Shown in pieces: positions 44,053 to 51,998 of a DNA stretch of 64,000 nt (the stretch's first letter is position 1; the number at the start of each line of letters is the position of its first letter). The notes under the pieces are model-generated. The model did no database searches, was not told where the DNA came from, and saw nothing but the letters and a program-made list of their open reading frames with translations. The DNA comes from Bacillus spongiae (lineage in GTDB: Bacteria; Bacillota; Bacilli; Bacillales; Bacillaceae_K): assembly GCF_037120725.1 (NCBI RefSeq), contig NZ_JBBAXC010000010.1, positions 62,001 through 126,000 of the forward strand, written 5' to 3'. Position numbers and translations under genes: made by a program.

Positions 44053-44084
44053 AAGAAGCCATGTTGAAAATGGCTTCTTTATTA
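44053..44084 (+). terminator. Terminator of the histidine phosphatase gene
   Basis: AAGAAGCCAT and ATGGCTTCTTT form the stem around GTTGAAA, followed by ATTAG. Confidence 0.85.
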
Positions 44085-44239
44085 GTGATAAGATAAATTA
44101 ATTTTATCCAACGTTATACTAGACCGATACTTTAAAAAATGTATTTTCTCCCTCTAAACAGTCTGTGTGGTTCAATCCATTTAGCGACAGCTTTTGAACA
44201 CAAACACAACAATTGAATCTTACTATCCTTTTTATCTAG

Positions 44240-45073
44240 TCACTCTTTAATCCACCAATCAGCGAACACTGAAATAGCGGCACTTCGCTTATGCTTAGTT
44301 TTTAACCAGTGATGAACAATTTGATTTGCCGCTTTCTCAGAAATTTTCTTTCCTTCAAGGAAGTCATCAATTTCTTCATAAGTAACACGGAGGGCTACCT
44401 CATCAGGTAACTGCGGCTTTTCATCCTCTAAATCAGCGGTTGGTGCTTTTAAATACAATTGTTCTGGACATCCTAGCTCTTGAAGTAGCAGCTTTCCCTG
44501 CCTTTTATTTAAACGGAATAAAGGAACTAAATCACATGCTCCATCTCCATGTTTAGTAAAGAAACCTGTGACTGCTTCCGAACTATGGTCAGTACCTAAG
44601 ACCACTCCATTATGATATCCGGCAATGCTATATTGAACTTTCATTCTTTCTCTAGCCTTCTCATTGCCTTTAAGAAAATCAGATATTTTAACACCTGCAA
44701 CTTTTAACGATTGAACACTTGCATCCACTGCTGGTTTAATATTAATCGTATAAACTTTTGTAGGCTGTATAAATTTAATTGCTAAGTGACAGTCTGACTC
44801 ATCACCTTGAGTTCCATAAGGTAATCTGACTGCAATGAAAGAATATTGGTCGTCACCTGTTTCGTTGCGAAGCTCATTAATAGCCATTTGCGCAATCTTA
44901 CCTGTTAGCGTTGAATCTTGACCTCCTGAAATACCTAAGACAAGGGATTTTATTGAGTTATTTTTTAACAAATAATCTTTTAAAAATTGTACGCTTCTTT
45001 CAATTTCTTCTCTCGCGTCAATGACCGGCTTGACCCTCATCTCACTTATGATTTCTTTTTGAATACTATCCAT
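44240..45073 (-). CDS. nadE: NH3-dependent NAD+ synthetase
   Basis: A 277-residue enzyme that amidates nicotinic acid adenine dinucleotide to NAD with ammonia and ATP. The adenine-nucleotide PP-loop SGGQDST is at residues 49-55, and [26 protein letters not shown] and [20 protein letters not shown] are typical of the NadE family. It lacks a glutaminase domain, as in B. subtilis (272 residues). It overlaps the NADAR gene by eight bases and closes the operon. Confidence 0.97.
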   Translation of the reverse strand: MDSIQKEIISEMRVKPVIDAREEIERSVQFLKDYLLKNNSIKSLVLGISGGQDSTLTGKIAQMAINELRNETGDDQYSFIAVRLPYGTQGDESDCHLAIKFIQPTKVYTINIKPAVDASVQSLKVAGVKISDFLKGNEKARERMKVQYSIAGYHNGVVLGTDHSSEAVTGFFTKHGDGACDLVPLFRLNKRQGKLLLQELGCPEQLYLKAPTADLEDEKPQLPDEVALRVTYEEIDDFLEGKKISEKAANQIVHHWLKTKHKRSAAISVFADWWIKE

Positions 45074-45554
45074 CTCTAATCTCCTCCCTTACCTCCATTA
45101 ATATTTTCCCTAGCATGTTTTTACCTGTCTTCCTTTTTCCGCAACCCCAAAAATAATCATAGGGACTATCTTCTACAAGAACTGCATCCCCAGTTGATTG
45201 AAGCAATTCTCTTAAATCTGAATGTTGAGTAAACTTAGCCCTCACTGCTTCTCTCATGACATCAATTCTTCGACTATCCCAGTCGGGGTATATTTTGTAT
45301 CCTCTATTTGAACCTAACGTTTTTGCGATAGCTGGAGTATGGGCCAACCTTACATGCTCTTGATAAGATATTTCACGATCGTCTTCCACCTCGATCATTA
45401 CAGAAGGTAAAAACTTCATTGACTGAAAATAGTGCTCATTTGTAGCATACGCTTTCCCTTCTATTACAATAGAGTGGTAACTAAAATTACTAAATTCAAA
45501 ATAGTCGTTTTTCCAAGAATAAAAATAAATTGTTTTTCCACCTTGTTTTTTCAT
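45066..45554 (-). CDS. NADAR-family protein (YbiA-like glycosidase)
   Basis: A 162-residue NADAR-domain protein. The family markers are [60 protein letters not shown] and [29 protein letters not shown]. Members act on ADP-ribose-related or riboflavin-pathway compounds: YbiA hydrolyses riboflavin-pathway intermediates, and some NADARs remove ADP-ribose from guanine. Here it sits inside the NAD operon, overlapping nadE by eight bases, which supports a role linked to NAD or ADP-ribose. Specific substrate is inference. Confidence 0.88.
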   Translation of the reverse strand: MKKQGGKTIYFYSWKNDYFEFSNFSYHSIVIEGKAYATNEHYFQSMKFLPSVMIEVEDDREISYQEHVRLAHTPAIAKTLGSNRGYKIYPDWDSRRIDVMREAVRAKFTQHSDLRELLQSTGDAVLVEDSPYDYFWGCGKRKTGKNMLGKILMEVREEIRDG

Positions 45555-45615
45555 TGCTCTTTTTTCCTCCCAGACTACCTATTTACAGTGTGTAAGCTTA
45601 GAACAATAGCAGTCT

Positions 45616-46266
45616 CTACGTTTTTTGTTTACTTTTCTCTTTACTACTCTCTGAACCATACAATCCATTGTTTTGAATATACGTGTAACATTTTTCTGGC
45701 AATAAGTATCTCGGTTCCCCGCCCCTATTAAATTCTTCTCTAATGTAGGAAGAGCTTATTTCCATTGCCAACCCTTTATCAATTAAGTGAAATGTGGAAC
45801 CGTCATCGTGATTTCTTAATAGAGGAGAGCGACTAATGGTTTTTAGCATGTCAATTCCCTCCCTAGCCATTACAATAAATTGATTCTCTTCAATCAGCTT
45901 TTCACTGTTATCCCATTTCCCATCCCCTATATCGACTAATAAATCCGCTCCCATCATAAAATAGAGTTCATCTTCAGGGTAACATTTTTTGAAATATTTC
46001 ATTGTTGAATACGTATCGATATTCCATGCTTCTTGGTGCATTTCATAATCACTCATGACAAATGTAGAATTATTTTCTAGTGCTAACTCAACTAATGCTT
46101 TCCTATTAATATCTGATGTTTTCATTTTTTTATCTCTTCTACGATTAGAACACGGTAAAAAAATAACTTGGTCTAATTTACAGCGGTGAGCAATCGTACT
46201 TGCCGTCCAAAGATGCACATTTGTTATTGGATCAAAGGACGATCCATATATTCCAATCCTTCTCAC
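45616..46266 (-). CDS. NadD-like nicotinate mononucleotide adenylyltransferase
   Basis: A 216-residue nucleotidyltransferase of the NadD/NMNAT family, expected to join ATP and nicotinate mononucleotide into NaAD. Motif GSSFDPITNVH (residues 8-18) is the variant of the usual GxFDPxHxGH: the first His is replaced by Thr15, the second kept as His18. ISSSYIREE and the end segment GEPRYLLPEKCYTYI are conserved. It lies in the NAD operon between pncB and NADAR. A close paralogue lies at 59840-60463. The usual nadD of Bacilli is near yqeK, so this is probably an extra copy. Confidence 0.88.
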   Translation of the reverse strand: MRRIGIYGSSFDPITNVHLWTASTIAHRCKLDQVIFLPCSNRRRDKKMKTSDINRKALVELALENNSTFVMSDYEMHQEAWNIDTYSTMKYFKKCYPEDELYFMMGADLLVDIGDGKWDNSEKLIEENQFIVMAREGIDMLKTISRSPLLRNHDDGSTFHLIDKGLAMEISSSYIREEFNRGGEPRYLLPEKCYTYIQNNGLYGSESSKEKSKQKT

Positions 46267-46319
46267 TGTTCGTCACTCCCTTAGTTCTCCGTATTTCTTT
46301 CACTTACGTGTGGCTTGCT

Positions 46320-47423
46320 TTATCCAAATATTTTCAACTCTACTCTTTTTAATCTTGGATTCGGATTTAATCTTCTTCCTTGTTTCGCTTCATGCTTCCC
46401 ATTTATGAGTACATTATCTCCTGTAAAACCAATATTTACTTTAAGCAAGGAACCTCCTACCCCATATACATCTACTCCTGCATTAGCTGCTTCAAACTTC
46501 CTTATTCTCTCTGCCGTAAATCCACCGCTTACAACAATTTTTACGTGATGAAATGCTTCTTTATTTAATGCTTGTCGTAATGCCTTAATCAACGGTACAT
46601 TTACCCCCCTTGGATCAAATGATCCCAATTCACTTTGATTTCTCATAAAATACTTATCAATCATTGTTTTCGATGTATCTACTCTAACCCCTTTTAAATC
46701 TTTACCAAACTCTCTTGCTACTTTTAATGAATCCGTTATGACGTCGTTATTATAATCAACCAATGCAATTAATCCATCTTCAGGAAACGTTTCTTTATAA
46801 GCTCTACAAGCCTTCACCACATCTCCGTCAAACATTTGAATCAAGGCGTGTGGCATAGTCCCTAATCCCTTCTCTCCCCACCACTCATTCATTGCATGGG
46901 TTGCTTGAGCTGACATACCTCCAATGTAAGCGGCATATCCATCACCTGATTGATTACTGAAATGGTCATCCCTATCTCCCATGAAAATTACCTGTTTTTC
47001 TTTAGCAGATGTAATCACTCGATAAACATTTGTCGCTACACTCGTTCGTCTAGCTAGAATACCATCAATAATTCCCTCTAAAAATCCAAATGTATGGTAC
47101 TTCCCTTTCACAGTTAGAACAGTTTCAAATGGTTTAACCTTATCACCGTCGAATAACGCTTGTATTTCTAAATCTTCAGGGCTCTCTGCAAAGGTATGAA
47201 GTAATGCAATAGCTTCATCAATTCCACATAGGATAGCTTCTTCTTTCTGAAAAAACTGCATAGTAACTATCTGTTCAGACTTATACTTTTTTGCAATTTC
47301 CTTCGTTTTTAAAAAATACACAGCGGAATACCATCCATCTCCAACTCGTTCGTCAAATTTAAAGGTCTTGTTTGTTAAACGGTCGATTTCCCCTTTTATT
47401 TTTAATTGGATTTCTTTCGGCAT
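46320..47423 (-). CDS. pncB: Nicotinate phosphoribosyltransferase
   Basis: A 367-residue enzyme converting nicotinate and PRPP to nicotinate mononucleotide (NaMN). The NAPRTase/QPRTase barrel is shown by GVRVDTSKTM, IVVSGGFTAERI and the terminal VYGVGGSLLKV region. It is shorter than the ~490-residue B. subtilis PncB (YueK) and closer to the short bacterial or archaeal subtype. The gene lies 152 bases after pncA and 53 bases before the nadD-like gene in one direction. Confidence 0.92.
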   Translation of the reverse strand: MPKEIQLKIKGEIDRLTNKTFKFDERVGDGWYSAVYFLKTKEIAKKYKSEQIVTMQFFQKEEAILCGIDEAIALLHTFAESPEDLEIQALFDGDKVKPFETVLTVKGKYHTFGFLEGIIDGILARRTSVATNVYRVITSAKEKQVIFMGDRDDHFSNQSGDGYAAYIGGMSAQATHAMNEWWGEKGLGTMPHALIQMFDGDVVKACRAYKETFPEDGLIALVDYNNDVITDSLKVAREFGKDLKGVRVDTSKTMIDKYFMRNQSELGSFDPRGVNVPLIKALRQALNKEAFHHVKIVVSGGFTAERIRKFEAANAGVDVYGVGGSLLKVNIGFTGDNVLINGKHEAKQGRRLNPNPRLKRVELKIFG

Positions 47424-47575
47424 TCTCTATCCCTCCAATAATATGAAATGTTTTATCAATTAACTTTTGAACACTCTTTTACAGAAATATAATCTTTGAC
47501 TTTGTTTTTTTGAAAGAAACTATGCTTTATTTTTTAAGGTAAAATCTTTCCTCATCTCATCTGATCATACAGCAC

Positions 47576-48124
47576 CTACACGATTGTGGCTCCTAGTACT
47601 TTTTCATAATGTTCTAATGCCCACTCATGACCGACATGATTAAAGCTAGCCACTGCATCTTTATGAATCACTACTTTGTAGCCCTTATTAAATGCTTCAA
47701 TTGCTGTATGCAAGCAGCATATATCTGAGGTGACTCCAACAATGTGAATTTCTTCAATTCCTCTTTCTCTTAGTTTCACATCTAAATCTGTACCTAAAAA
47801 TGCATTGTATCGAGTTTTGCTCAAATAATAGACATTTTCTACGTCTTTAATTTCTTTATAGTAAGCATTTAATTGACCGTATAGTTCTACTCCATTTGTC
47901 CCTTTTATATTGTGAGCAGGAAACAAGGATGTTTCAGGGTGATAGTTATCATTCCTTTGATGGGTATCTATGGCAAAGACGACATAGTCACCACATTCAA
48001 CAAACTGCTTTGTCACCCCGACGATGCTTTCTTCAATCTCTTGAGCGGCTTTTCCACAAGTTAATGATCCATCATCTGCTACAAAGTCGTAAGTATAATC
48101 AATATTTATCAAGGCTCTTTTCAT
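47576..48124 (-). CDS. pncA: Nicotinamidase (isochorismatase-type)
   Basis: A 182-residue enzyme that deamidates nicotinamide to nicotinate. The catalytic triad is visible: Asp9, Lys103 and Cys136 in VTSDICC. The metal site is Asp53, His55 and His62/His71 in AIDTHQRNDNYH. The start is the ATG at 48124, preceded by AAGGAG; the 14-codon extension is rejected. A perfect NrtR-type palindrome sits 38 bases upstream, so the salvage genes have their own promoter. First gene of the operon pncA-pncB-nadD-like-NADAR-nadE. Confidence 0.95.
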   Translation of the reverse strand: MKRALINIDYTYDFVADDGSLTCGKAAQEIEESIVGVTKQFVECGDYVVFAIDTHQRNDNYHPETSLFPAHNIKGTNGVELYGQLNAYYKEIKDVENVYYLSKTRYNAFLGTDLDVKLRERGIEEIHIVGVTSDICCLHTAIEAFNKGYKVVIHKDAVASFNHVGHEWALEHYEKVLGATIV

Positions 48125-48161
48125 TTCTAAACACTCCTTTTTTATTAATAACCTTACAATT

Positions 48162-48186
48162 AACAATTAACATATTGTTAATTGTT
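48162..48186. promoter_or_regulatory. NrtR-type operator upstream of pncA
   Basis: Arms AACAATTAACA and TGTTAATTGTT are perfect complements over 11 bases with a TAT spacer. The inner half-sites (AATTAACA TAT TGTTAATT) are identical to those in front of the Nudix regulator. The -10 like TATTAATAA region lies close. Confidence 0.88.
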
Positions 48187-48202
48187 GATCACAAAAATTA
48201 AA

Positions 48203-49024
48203 TTAATACTTTGCTGAATAAATTGACCTAACAAATTCCTCTTCATTAATGTCTTTAAATTTATATAATTGCGATGGCGTTTTTGAATTTCTTTGGCTTT
48301 TTTTTAAGCTGCCATCTCTTTGTTTGACTACCTCTATAAACGGTAATTTACCTATTTTTCTAGAAAATGCTGAATCCTCTTTTACAACAGGCTCGTTAAT
48401 AACTAATTGCAACAGTACTCTTAACTCACTTGCGGTAAACTCCTTCGGTAAAAAATGCTTGGCTACTGTTGTTTCTGCAATATCTCTTTTTATTATTTTA
48501 ATGGCGTCTTCAATTATTTTCATATGATCAAAAGATAGCGATAAAGAGAATACCTCTTTCAAGGTAAACAGTTCCACTTCAATAGCATCATCCGCTGCTT
48601 TTCTGTTAGCTAAATATCTTTCAGGCACAATCGCATAATGAGCATTAGAAATAATCCAACCTCTTGGGTCTCTTCCTGGTTTGTCATACACACCGAAATG
48701 TTTCAAATGTAATCCTTTTACTCCTGTTTCCTCGGCCAATTCTCTAAGTGCAGCATCATATCCCCCTGCTTCATTATGAGATACAAATCCACCTGGAAGT
48801 GCCCATTTTCCCCCTTCAATATTAGGCTTTTCCTCTGCATTTACTAAAGCTCTTTTTATTAACATGATCTTGAGCTCCATTATTGGTGGTTTGTATTCTT
48901 GTTTCTTTTCTGATGTAATGGTGAAAATCGCAATATCTGAGGTATACCCATCAGGTGTTACAAATTCATTCACGTTATATTCTCTAAGTGCATCTTCACT
49001 TTTGACATGATTATTTCCATTCAT
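48203..49024 (-). CDS. nrtR: NrtR-type Nudix regulator of NAD metabolism
   Basis: A 273-residue protein with an N-terminal ADP-ribose-type Nudix domain and a C-terminal winged helix. The Nudix-like box starts PGGFVSHNEAGGYDAALRE and has LAEETGV; compared with the consensus Gx5Ex7REUxEExGU it has one extra residue between Glu and Arg. The last 70 residues (FTASELRVLLQLVINEPVVK and KTPSQLYKF) resemble the NrtR DNA-binding domain. It lies directly upstream of the NAD operon, separated by an operator. NrtR proteins repress NAD salvage genes and release DNA on binding ADP-ribose. Confidence 0.85.
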   Translation of the reverse strand: MNGNNHVKSEDALREYNVNEFVTPDGYTSDIAIFTITSEKKQEYKPPIMELKIMLIKRALVNAEEKPNIEGGKWALPGGFVSHNEAGGYDAALRELAEETGVKGLHLKHFGVYDKPGRDPRGWIISNAHYAIVPERYLANRKAADDAIEVELFTLKEVFSLSLSFDHMKIIEDAIKIIKRDIAETTVAKHFLPKEFTASELRVLLQLVINEPVVKEDSAFSRKIGKLPFIEVVKQRDGSLKKSQRNSKTPSQLYKFKDINEEEFVRSIYSAKY

Positions 49025-49081
49025 TTTCCACAACTCCACCTAACTAAACTTTCTAAAGTAAATCCATATTTCAAGGTTTTT

Positions 49082-49104
49082 ATAATTAACATATTGTTAA
49101 TTAT
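49082..49104. promoter_or_regulatory. NrtR-type operator upstream of nrtR
   Basis: Arms ATAATTAACA and TGTTAATTAT are perfect complements (10 bases each) with the same TAT spacer as in the pncA site, 58 bases before the nrtR start codon. Supports autoregulation. Confidence 0.85.
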
Positions 49105-49242
49105 TATTTATTAGGTTAATCTTACCATCAACGATTCAGCATTGCAAGTTTTTTTCATTAAAAAGAATGAAATTTTTGGATTTATTATACAGGAATCCCC
49201 TTCTTCTACCTACAATATTTTCAAGTAATATTTACGCAACAA

Positions 49243-49273
49243 AAAAACTCTATCCAACTGTTGAATAGAGTTT
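49243..49273 (-). terminator. Terminator downstream of the PPK2 gene
   Basis: AAAACTCTATCCAACTGTTGAATAGAGTTTT forms a long stem with loop CAACTGTTGAA; on the minus strand it ends in TTTTTTTGTTG. Confidence 0.85.
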
Positions 49274-49295
49274 TGGTCCAAAATATAGAGATAAC

Positions 49296-50024
49296 TTAAA
49301 GGGAGATTCCTCTATTTATACACTCTCGCTCAATACGTTCTGTAATTAACCTTAAACATTTTATACGAGCAAACCGCTTATCTTCCCCTTCAATAACATT
49401 CCATGGGGATGCCTTTGTCGATGTTCGATCAAGCATCTCTTCAACCGCTACCTCATATTCATTCCATTTATCACGATTTCGCCAATCCTCTTCTGTTATT
49501 TTCCAGTGTTTAAGTGGGTCCTCTTGGCGTTCTTTAAATCGCTTAATTTGTTCTTCTCTAGAAATGTGAAACCAAAATTTCATTACAATATAATTCCTAC
49601 CGGATAAATACAATTCAAAATGATTAATTTCTTCATAGGCCATCTTCCACTCGTCTTCGCTTGCGAACCCTTCAACTCGTTCGACAAGAACTCTTCCGTA
49701 CCAAGAGCGATCAAAAATACCAATTTTCCCGTATTTAGGTATACGACTCCAAAATCGGTGGAAATAGGGATACTGTTTTTCTTCCAGAGTAGGGGCACTC
49801 GTTGCATGAACTTCAAAACCTCGTGGATCAATACTTTGTGTTATCCGCTTAATTGCTCCACCTTTACCGCCTGCATCCCAGCCCTCAAAAACAAGAATAC
49901 AGCCTAATTTGTGATCAACAAGCTTCCTTTGTAACCCTAGTAGTTTTAATTGATATTTTTTTAGTTCTTTCTTATATTCTTGTTTACTCACAATCTTTTG
50001 GTTTAAATCTAGTTCTGCAAGCAT
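49296..50024 (-). CDS. Polyphosphate kinase 2-family protein
   Basis: A 242-residue PPK2 that transfers phosphate between polyphosphate and nucleotides. The Walker A motif is FEGWDAGGKGGAIKR (about 46-60), the Walker B segment is FDRSWYGRVLVERVEG, and the lid KHWKITEEDWRNRDKW is present. The size of 240 residues is one-domain PPK2, which use NMPs or NDPs; subclass cannot be told from reading. A terminator follows. It lies beside the NAD genes but has its own context, and no regulatory link is visible. Confidence 0.92.
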   Translation of the reverse strand: MLAELDLNQKIVSKQEYKKELKKYQLKLLGLQRKLVDHKLGCILVFEGWDAGGKGGAIKRITQSIDPRGFEVHATSAPTLEEKQYPYFHRFWSRIPKYGKIGIFDRSWYGRVLVERVEGFASEDEWKMAYEEINHFELYLSGRNYIVMKFWFHISREEQIKRFKERQEDPLKHWKITEEDWRNRDKWNEYEVAVEEMLDRTSTKASPWNVIEGEDKRFARIKCLRLITERIERECINRGISL

Positions 50025-50196
50025 CTATGCATTCACCCTCCATTATTTCTATTTAATTTTATGATGATAGATTTCTTCAACAAACCTCTTTTTCCTTTAT
50101 TAATAACAAAGTTTTTTCGTAATGAACATTCGTATTGAAGAGAAAATAGTTCCCTTTCATCCTTATGTCTTTATTGCCCTTTCTATACTTTGAAAC

Positions 50197-50239
50197 AATA
50201 AGAAAAGTGTAGAGGGAATTCCTCTACACTTTTCTTATT
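50197..50239 (-). terminator. Perfect 19-bp hairpin terminator of the Ser-rich gene
   Basis: Arms of 19 bases (50197-50215 and 50221-50239) are exact complements around the loop GAATT. The hairpin overlaps the stop codon, and the U-run on the minus strand is present (TTTTCTTATT). Confidence 0.9.
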
Positions 50240-50684
50240 ATAGCTCTCTTCGGTATCTCCACATGCTTCCTTCTTTCCAATAGCGATGTTCCGTTCTGCC
50301 TCTTCGCTTGCGCCTGCCACTTTTACTCTTTGAGCGATAAATATTTGATTCTTTATAGCTCTTGCCTTCTCCAGCCCCTTGATTTTCGCTTTCATTTTCC
50401 CATTGAGCCTCGTTTTTATCTGCCGGTTGACTCGAACGGTCTTCCACATTTTCTGGGCTACTGGATCGCTCTGAGTGACCTGTTGTGACATCTCCACTAC
50501 GTGATGACTGCGAACGACCTGTTACAGGGCTTTCATTATCCGGCTCCTCCGAACTTTGTGAGCTCTCTGAACTGGCTTCAGTAAGGCGGTTTCCTCTCGG
50601 TTCACCAAATAAAAAACGGTGGAAATCACCTTCTTTCATATCATCAACAGCTTCTCGAATATCTTCCTCCTGATATTCACTCAT
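50238..50684 (-). CDS. Ser/Glu-rich protein with basic C-terminus, probable CotH substrate
   Basis: A 148-residue low-complexity protein. After an acidic helix MSEYQEEDIREAVDDMKEGDFHRFLFGE (about 1-28) comes a disordered region of about 70 residues with Ser, Glu, Asp, Pro and Gly (SSESSQSSEE and GRSQSSRSGD, for example), then a cationic end KSKSGRRKRRGRTEHRYW. GGAGGTGTTACG precedes the ATG. It is divergent from the CotH kinase gene. In B. subtilis CotH phosphorylates Ser-rich segments of CotB and CotG, so this protein is a candidate substrate. No sequence family recognised. Confidence 0.75.
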   Translation of the reverse strand: MSEYQEEDIREAVDDMKEGDFHRFLFGEPRGNRLTEASSESSQSSEEPDNESPVTGRSQSSRSGDVTTGHSERSSSPENVEDRSSQPADKNEAQWENESENQGAGEGKSYKESNIYRSKSKSGRRKRRGRTEHRYWKEGSMWRYRREL

Positions 50685-50872
50685 CGTAACACCTCCATTT
50701 TTGAAAATGGGATGGCTTACATAGGATAGCCTCCCCTTAAAATAGTTTACGTACCAAGTCCATTTTTGACTGTGACAAACGCTGAGAAATAGCAATTTCT
50801 TTCTGAAGTTGTGACCTACCATCGACAGCTAACATAAAATTTAACGACTACCTCTCTACAAGGAGGAACTAC
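50685..50872. promoter_or_regulatory. Divergent promoter region, cotH and Ser-rich gene
   Basis: A 188-base gap between two divergent genes. Both starts have strong ribosome binding sites. Sporulation promoters (sigma-K type) are expected, but I cannot assign -35 and -10 with confidence. Confidence 0.4.
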
Positions 50873-51961
50873 ATGGCAATTCGAAATCTCCCTACTTATC
50901 ACCTTCATTTCCATCCATTAGACTTATTTGAACTTCGTTCCGACATTTGGAGTGAAGTACCTGTTCAAGCAACTTTAAAAAATCGTAAAAAAAAGCTGCA
51001 AGTAGACGTCGTATATCGAGGCTCACATATAAGAAAGTTCAAAAAAAAATCGTATCATATTCAATTTTACAAGCCGAAAACCTTCAAAGGTGTGAAGGAG
51101 CTACATTTAAATTCAGAGTTTAATGATCCCTCATTACTCAGAAATAAATTATCATTAGATTTTTTTTCTCAACTAGGAATTCTTTCTCCTAAATCACATC
51201 ATATGGCCTTAAACATAAATTCAAATTACGAAGGTGTATATTTGGCTTTAGAATCAGTGGATGAACACTTTCTAAAAGACAGGTGCTTACCACCTGGTGC
51301 AATCTATTATGCGGTCAATGATGATGCAAATTTTTCTTTAATGAGTGAAATTGATCAAGATGTGAAGAAAAGCTTAAAAGTTGGCTACGAAAGAAAGTGT
51401 GGTCATAAAGCTGATGATTTAGCACTTGAAAAATTCATTTACAATATTAATTCTACGCCACCAGCAAAATTTGAAGAGATGATTAGTAAACATTTACACG
51501 TAGAACAATATTTAAAGTGGCTAGCTGGAATCGTATGTGTACAAAATTTTGACGGTTTTGTACACAATTATGCTTTGTATTACAATCGTAAAAATCATTT
51601 ATTTCAATTAATTCCTTGGGATTATGATGCAACGTGGGGACGAGATGTGAATGGAAAAGATTTGCACCCTGAATATGTTCGAATTGAAGGATTTAATACC
51701 TTATCTGCAAGACTGTTAGCCGTTCCGACATACCGAAGACACTATCATGAAATTCTGACGTCCATTTTAGAGACAGAATTTACTACAAGAAACATGGAAA
51801 CAAAGATATCTAGTTTACAAGAACAAATTTGCCCGTATGTTCAGAAAGATCCATACTTAAAAGACAAAGCACATATGTTTTTGAATGAGGCTGAATTAAT
51901 TTTAACGTTTATAAAAAAAAGAAATGCTTATTTAAAAAAGGAATTAAAAAAATTACAATAA
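50873..51961 (+). CDS. cotH: CotH-family spore coat protein kinase
   Basis: A 362-residue atypical protein kinase of the spore coat. Recognised parts are YRGSHIRKFKKKSYHIQFYK, LHLNSEFNDPSLLRNKLSLDFF, GVYLALESVD, the catalytic-like NFDGFVHNYALYYN and the metal-binding IPWDYDATWGRD. In Bacilli CotH phosphorylates coat proteins such as CotB and CotG and is needed for outer coat assembly. AAGGAGG lies seven bases before the ATG. It is divergent from the Ser-rich gene. A bidirectional terminator follows. Confidence 0.93.
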   Translation: MAIRNLPTYHLHFHPLDLFELRSDIWSEVPVQATLKNRKKKLQVDVVYRGSHIRKFKKKSYHIQFYKPKTFKGVKELHLNSEFNDPSLLRNKLSLDFFSQLGILSPKSHHMALNINSNYEGVYLALESVDEHFLKDRCLPPGAIYYAVNDDANFSLMSEIDQDVKKSLKVGYERKCGHKADDLALEKFIYNINSTPPAKFEEMISKHLHVEQYLKWLAGIVCVQNFDGFVHNYALYYNRKNHLFQLIPWDYDATWGRDVNGKDLHPEYVRIEGFNTLSARLLAVPTYRRHYHEILTSILETEFTTRNMETKISSLQEQICPYVQKDPYLKDKAHMFLNEAELILTFIKKRNAYLKKELKKLQ

Positions 51962-51963
51962 AA

Positions 51964-51992
51964 AAACAGACTCTTCATTAGAGTCTGTTTCA
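51964..51992 (+). terminator. Bidirectional terminator between cotH and papA-type gene
   Basis: AACAGACTCT pairs with AGAGTCTGTT around TCATT, with A-run on the left and T-run on the right. It serves both convergent genes. Confidence 0.88.
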
Positions 51993-51998
51993 ATTCGT

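Noticed and set aside
50183-50497. 104-codon frame inside the Ser-rich gene
   Set aside because: Same strand, different frame, starts within the disordered coding region and runs through its terminator.
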